Assembly (NCBI RefSeq): GCF_013520865.1 | Contig: NZ_JACDXJ010000002.1 | Span: 1 to 64,000 of the forward strand | Direction of reading: 5' to 3' | Length of the DNA stretch: 64,000 nt | DNA from: Microvirga mediterraneensis | GTDB lineage: Bacteria; Pseudomonadota; Alphaproteobacteria; Rhizobiales; Beijerinckiaceae | Shown: positions 63,554 to 64,000 of the stretch, piece after piece | How positions within the stretch are numbered: position 1 is the stretch's first letter | Layout of the letters: the number at the start of each line of letters is the position of its first letter | The notes under the pieces: model-generated | Database searches by the model: none | What the model saw: the letters and a program-made list of their open reading frames with translations, nothing else | Told to the model about the DNA's origin: nothing | Made by a program: the position numbers and the translations under genes

Positions 63554-64000
63554 CTATTCGGCTGGAACAGGCACCATCCTCGCCTGCACTGGCGCTCCGA
63601 TGCGGAAGCGCCGGTCACTCAGTGACAAGGTGCCGCCCGCAGCCATAACAATCGCACCAAGCCAGATGAGCAGGATCAGAGGTTTGTAGTAAAGCCGGAT
63701 GGCAATCGCACCATCCGCCTGCACGTCACCAAAACTGATGTAGATTTGGCTCAACCCGATCGTGAGAATGCCGGCTTCCGTCGTCGGCATGCCTCGGGCT
63801 GGATAGACGCGCTTCATCGTCTCGACAGTGCCAATGGCCCGGTCAGCCCGAATTACTGACAGCCGTGCCACATCCTCGCGATAATTAGGGCCGGTCCTCG
63901 GCTGAACACTCTCCAGACGCGCGTGATATGACCCTACTCTGACCTGCTCACCCAGGCGCATCGTCGCTATATTCTCGACGCCCCAGGCTGACGCGGCGAT
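63554..64000 (-). CDS. ccmF: CcmF haem lyase, C-terminal part (5' end beyond window)
   Basis: The frame is open to the right edge and ends at 63554. GPNYREDVARLSVIR, TVETMKRVYPARGMPTTEAG, ISFGDVQADGAIAIRLYYKP and LLIWLGAIVMAAGGTLSLSD match the C-terminus of CcmF. CcmF attaches haem to apocytochrome c. Together with CcmG (42404) it suggests a displaced cytochrome c maturation set. Confidence 0.9.
   Translation of the reverse strand: MAASAWGVENIATMRLGEQVRVGSYHARLESVQPRTGPNYREDVARLSVIRADRAIGTVETMKRVYPARGMPTTEAGILTIGLSQIYISFGDVQADGAIAIRLYYKPLILLIWLGAIVMAAGGTLSLSDRRFRIGAPVQARMVPVPAE

Noticed and set aside
1..64000. CRISPR arrays, tRNA or rRNA genes, replication origin
   Set aside because: No regular repeat-spacer array, cloverleaf, rRNA core or iteron set was seen on reading both strands.

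Overview
The window looks like an accessory (plasmid or genomic-island) segment of an alphaproteobacterium of the order Hyphomicrobiales (Microvirga/Methylobacterium/Bosea-like; the genus is an inference). The basis is high GC content and the protein families present: transglutaminase-like cysteine peptidases (BTLCP), CtaG, PCu(A)C chaperones, a NepR-like anti-sigma protein, many L,D-transpeptidases and DUF1223. No ribosomal RNA, tRNA, replication or CRISPR feature was seen.

Layout. 1-0.9 kb is one end of a TniA/Mu-type transposon that has cut a sensor histidine kinase. 1.6-10.7 kb is a copper block: a decayed CopA tail, a frameshifted adenylate cyclase, intact CopA, DUF305 protein, four-helix copper-storage protein, CopZ-like chaperone, DUF411 and a Spy-like protein, with two CueR-type operators, followed by an L,D-transpeptidase and a broken GGDEF/DsbA junction. 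10.8-17.2 kb carries PCu(A)C-like proteins, MntH plus Fur, and a CcdA-DsbA-DsbB-Sco-PCu(A)C operon. 17.4-21.6 kb holds a BTLCP protease, ZIP and CDF zinc transporters and CtaG. 21.7-47.4 kb is rich in envelope genes (four L,D-transpeptidases, an M23 endopeptidase, three DsbA-like proteins, two TlpA/DsbE-like proteins, DUF1223, a YHS protein) around a zinc/cadmium core of ZntA, CzcD, LspA and a CadR/ZntR-like MerR regulator. 47-64 kb is lower in coding density and has many broken genes (IHF-alpha remnant, split Na/Pi cotransporter, broken DUF305-like paralogue), mixed with chromosomal-looking genes (lepB, MFS/spermidine-synthase-like protein, flavohemoglobin, amidoligase, a large L,D-transpeptidase, the 3' end of ccmF).

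How it fits together. The most striking feature is a set of six near-identical MerR-type promoters (TTGAAC or TTGACC, exact 19-bp spacer, dyad ACCTC-N9-GAGGT or a variant). They lie in front of ZntA, two DsbA paralogues, a TlpA protein, a tiny membrane protein, and a short ORF followed by signal peptidase I. One metal-sensing regulator, most simply the CadR/ZntR-like protein encoded at 25.5-25.9 kb, could thus control both zinc/cadmium efflux and an envelope-repair programme of disulfide formation, signal-peptide processing and lipoprotein processing. Copper genes use a separate CueR-type dyad, and no CueR gene is in the window. The many remnants, duplicate genes and recombination junctions indicate repeated assembly and decay of metal-resistance modules.
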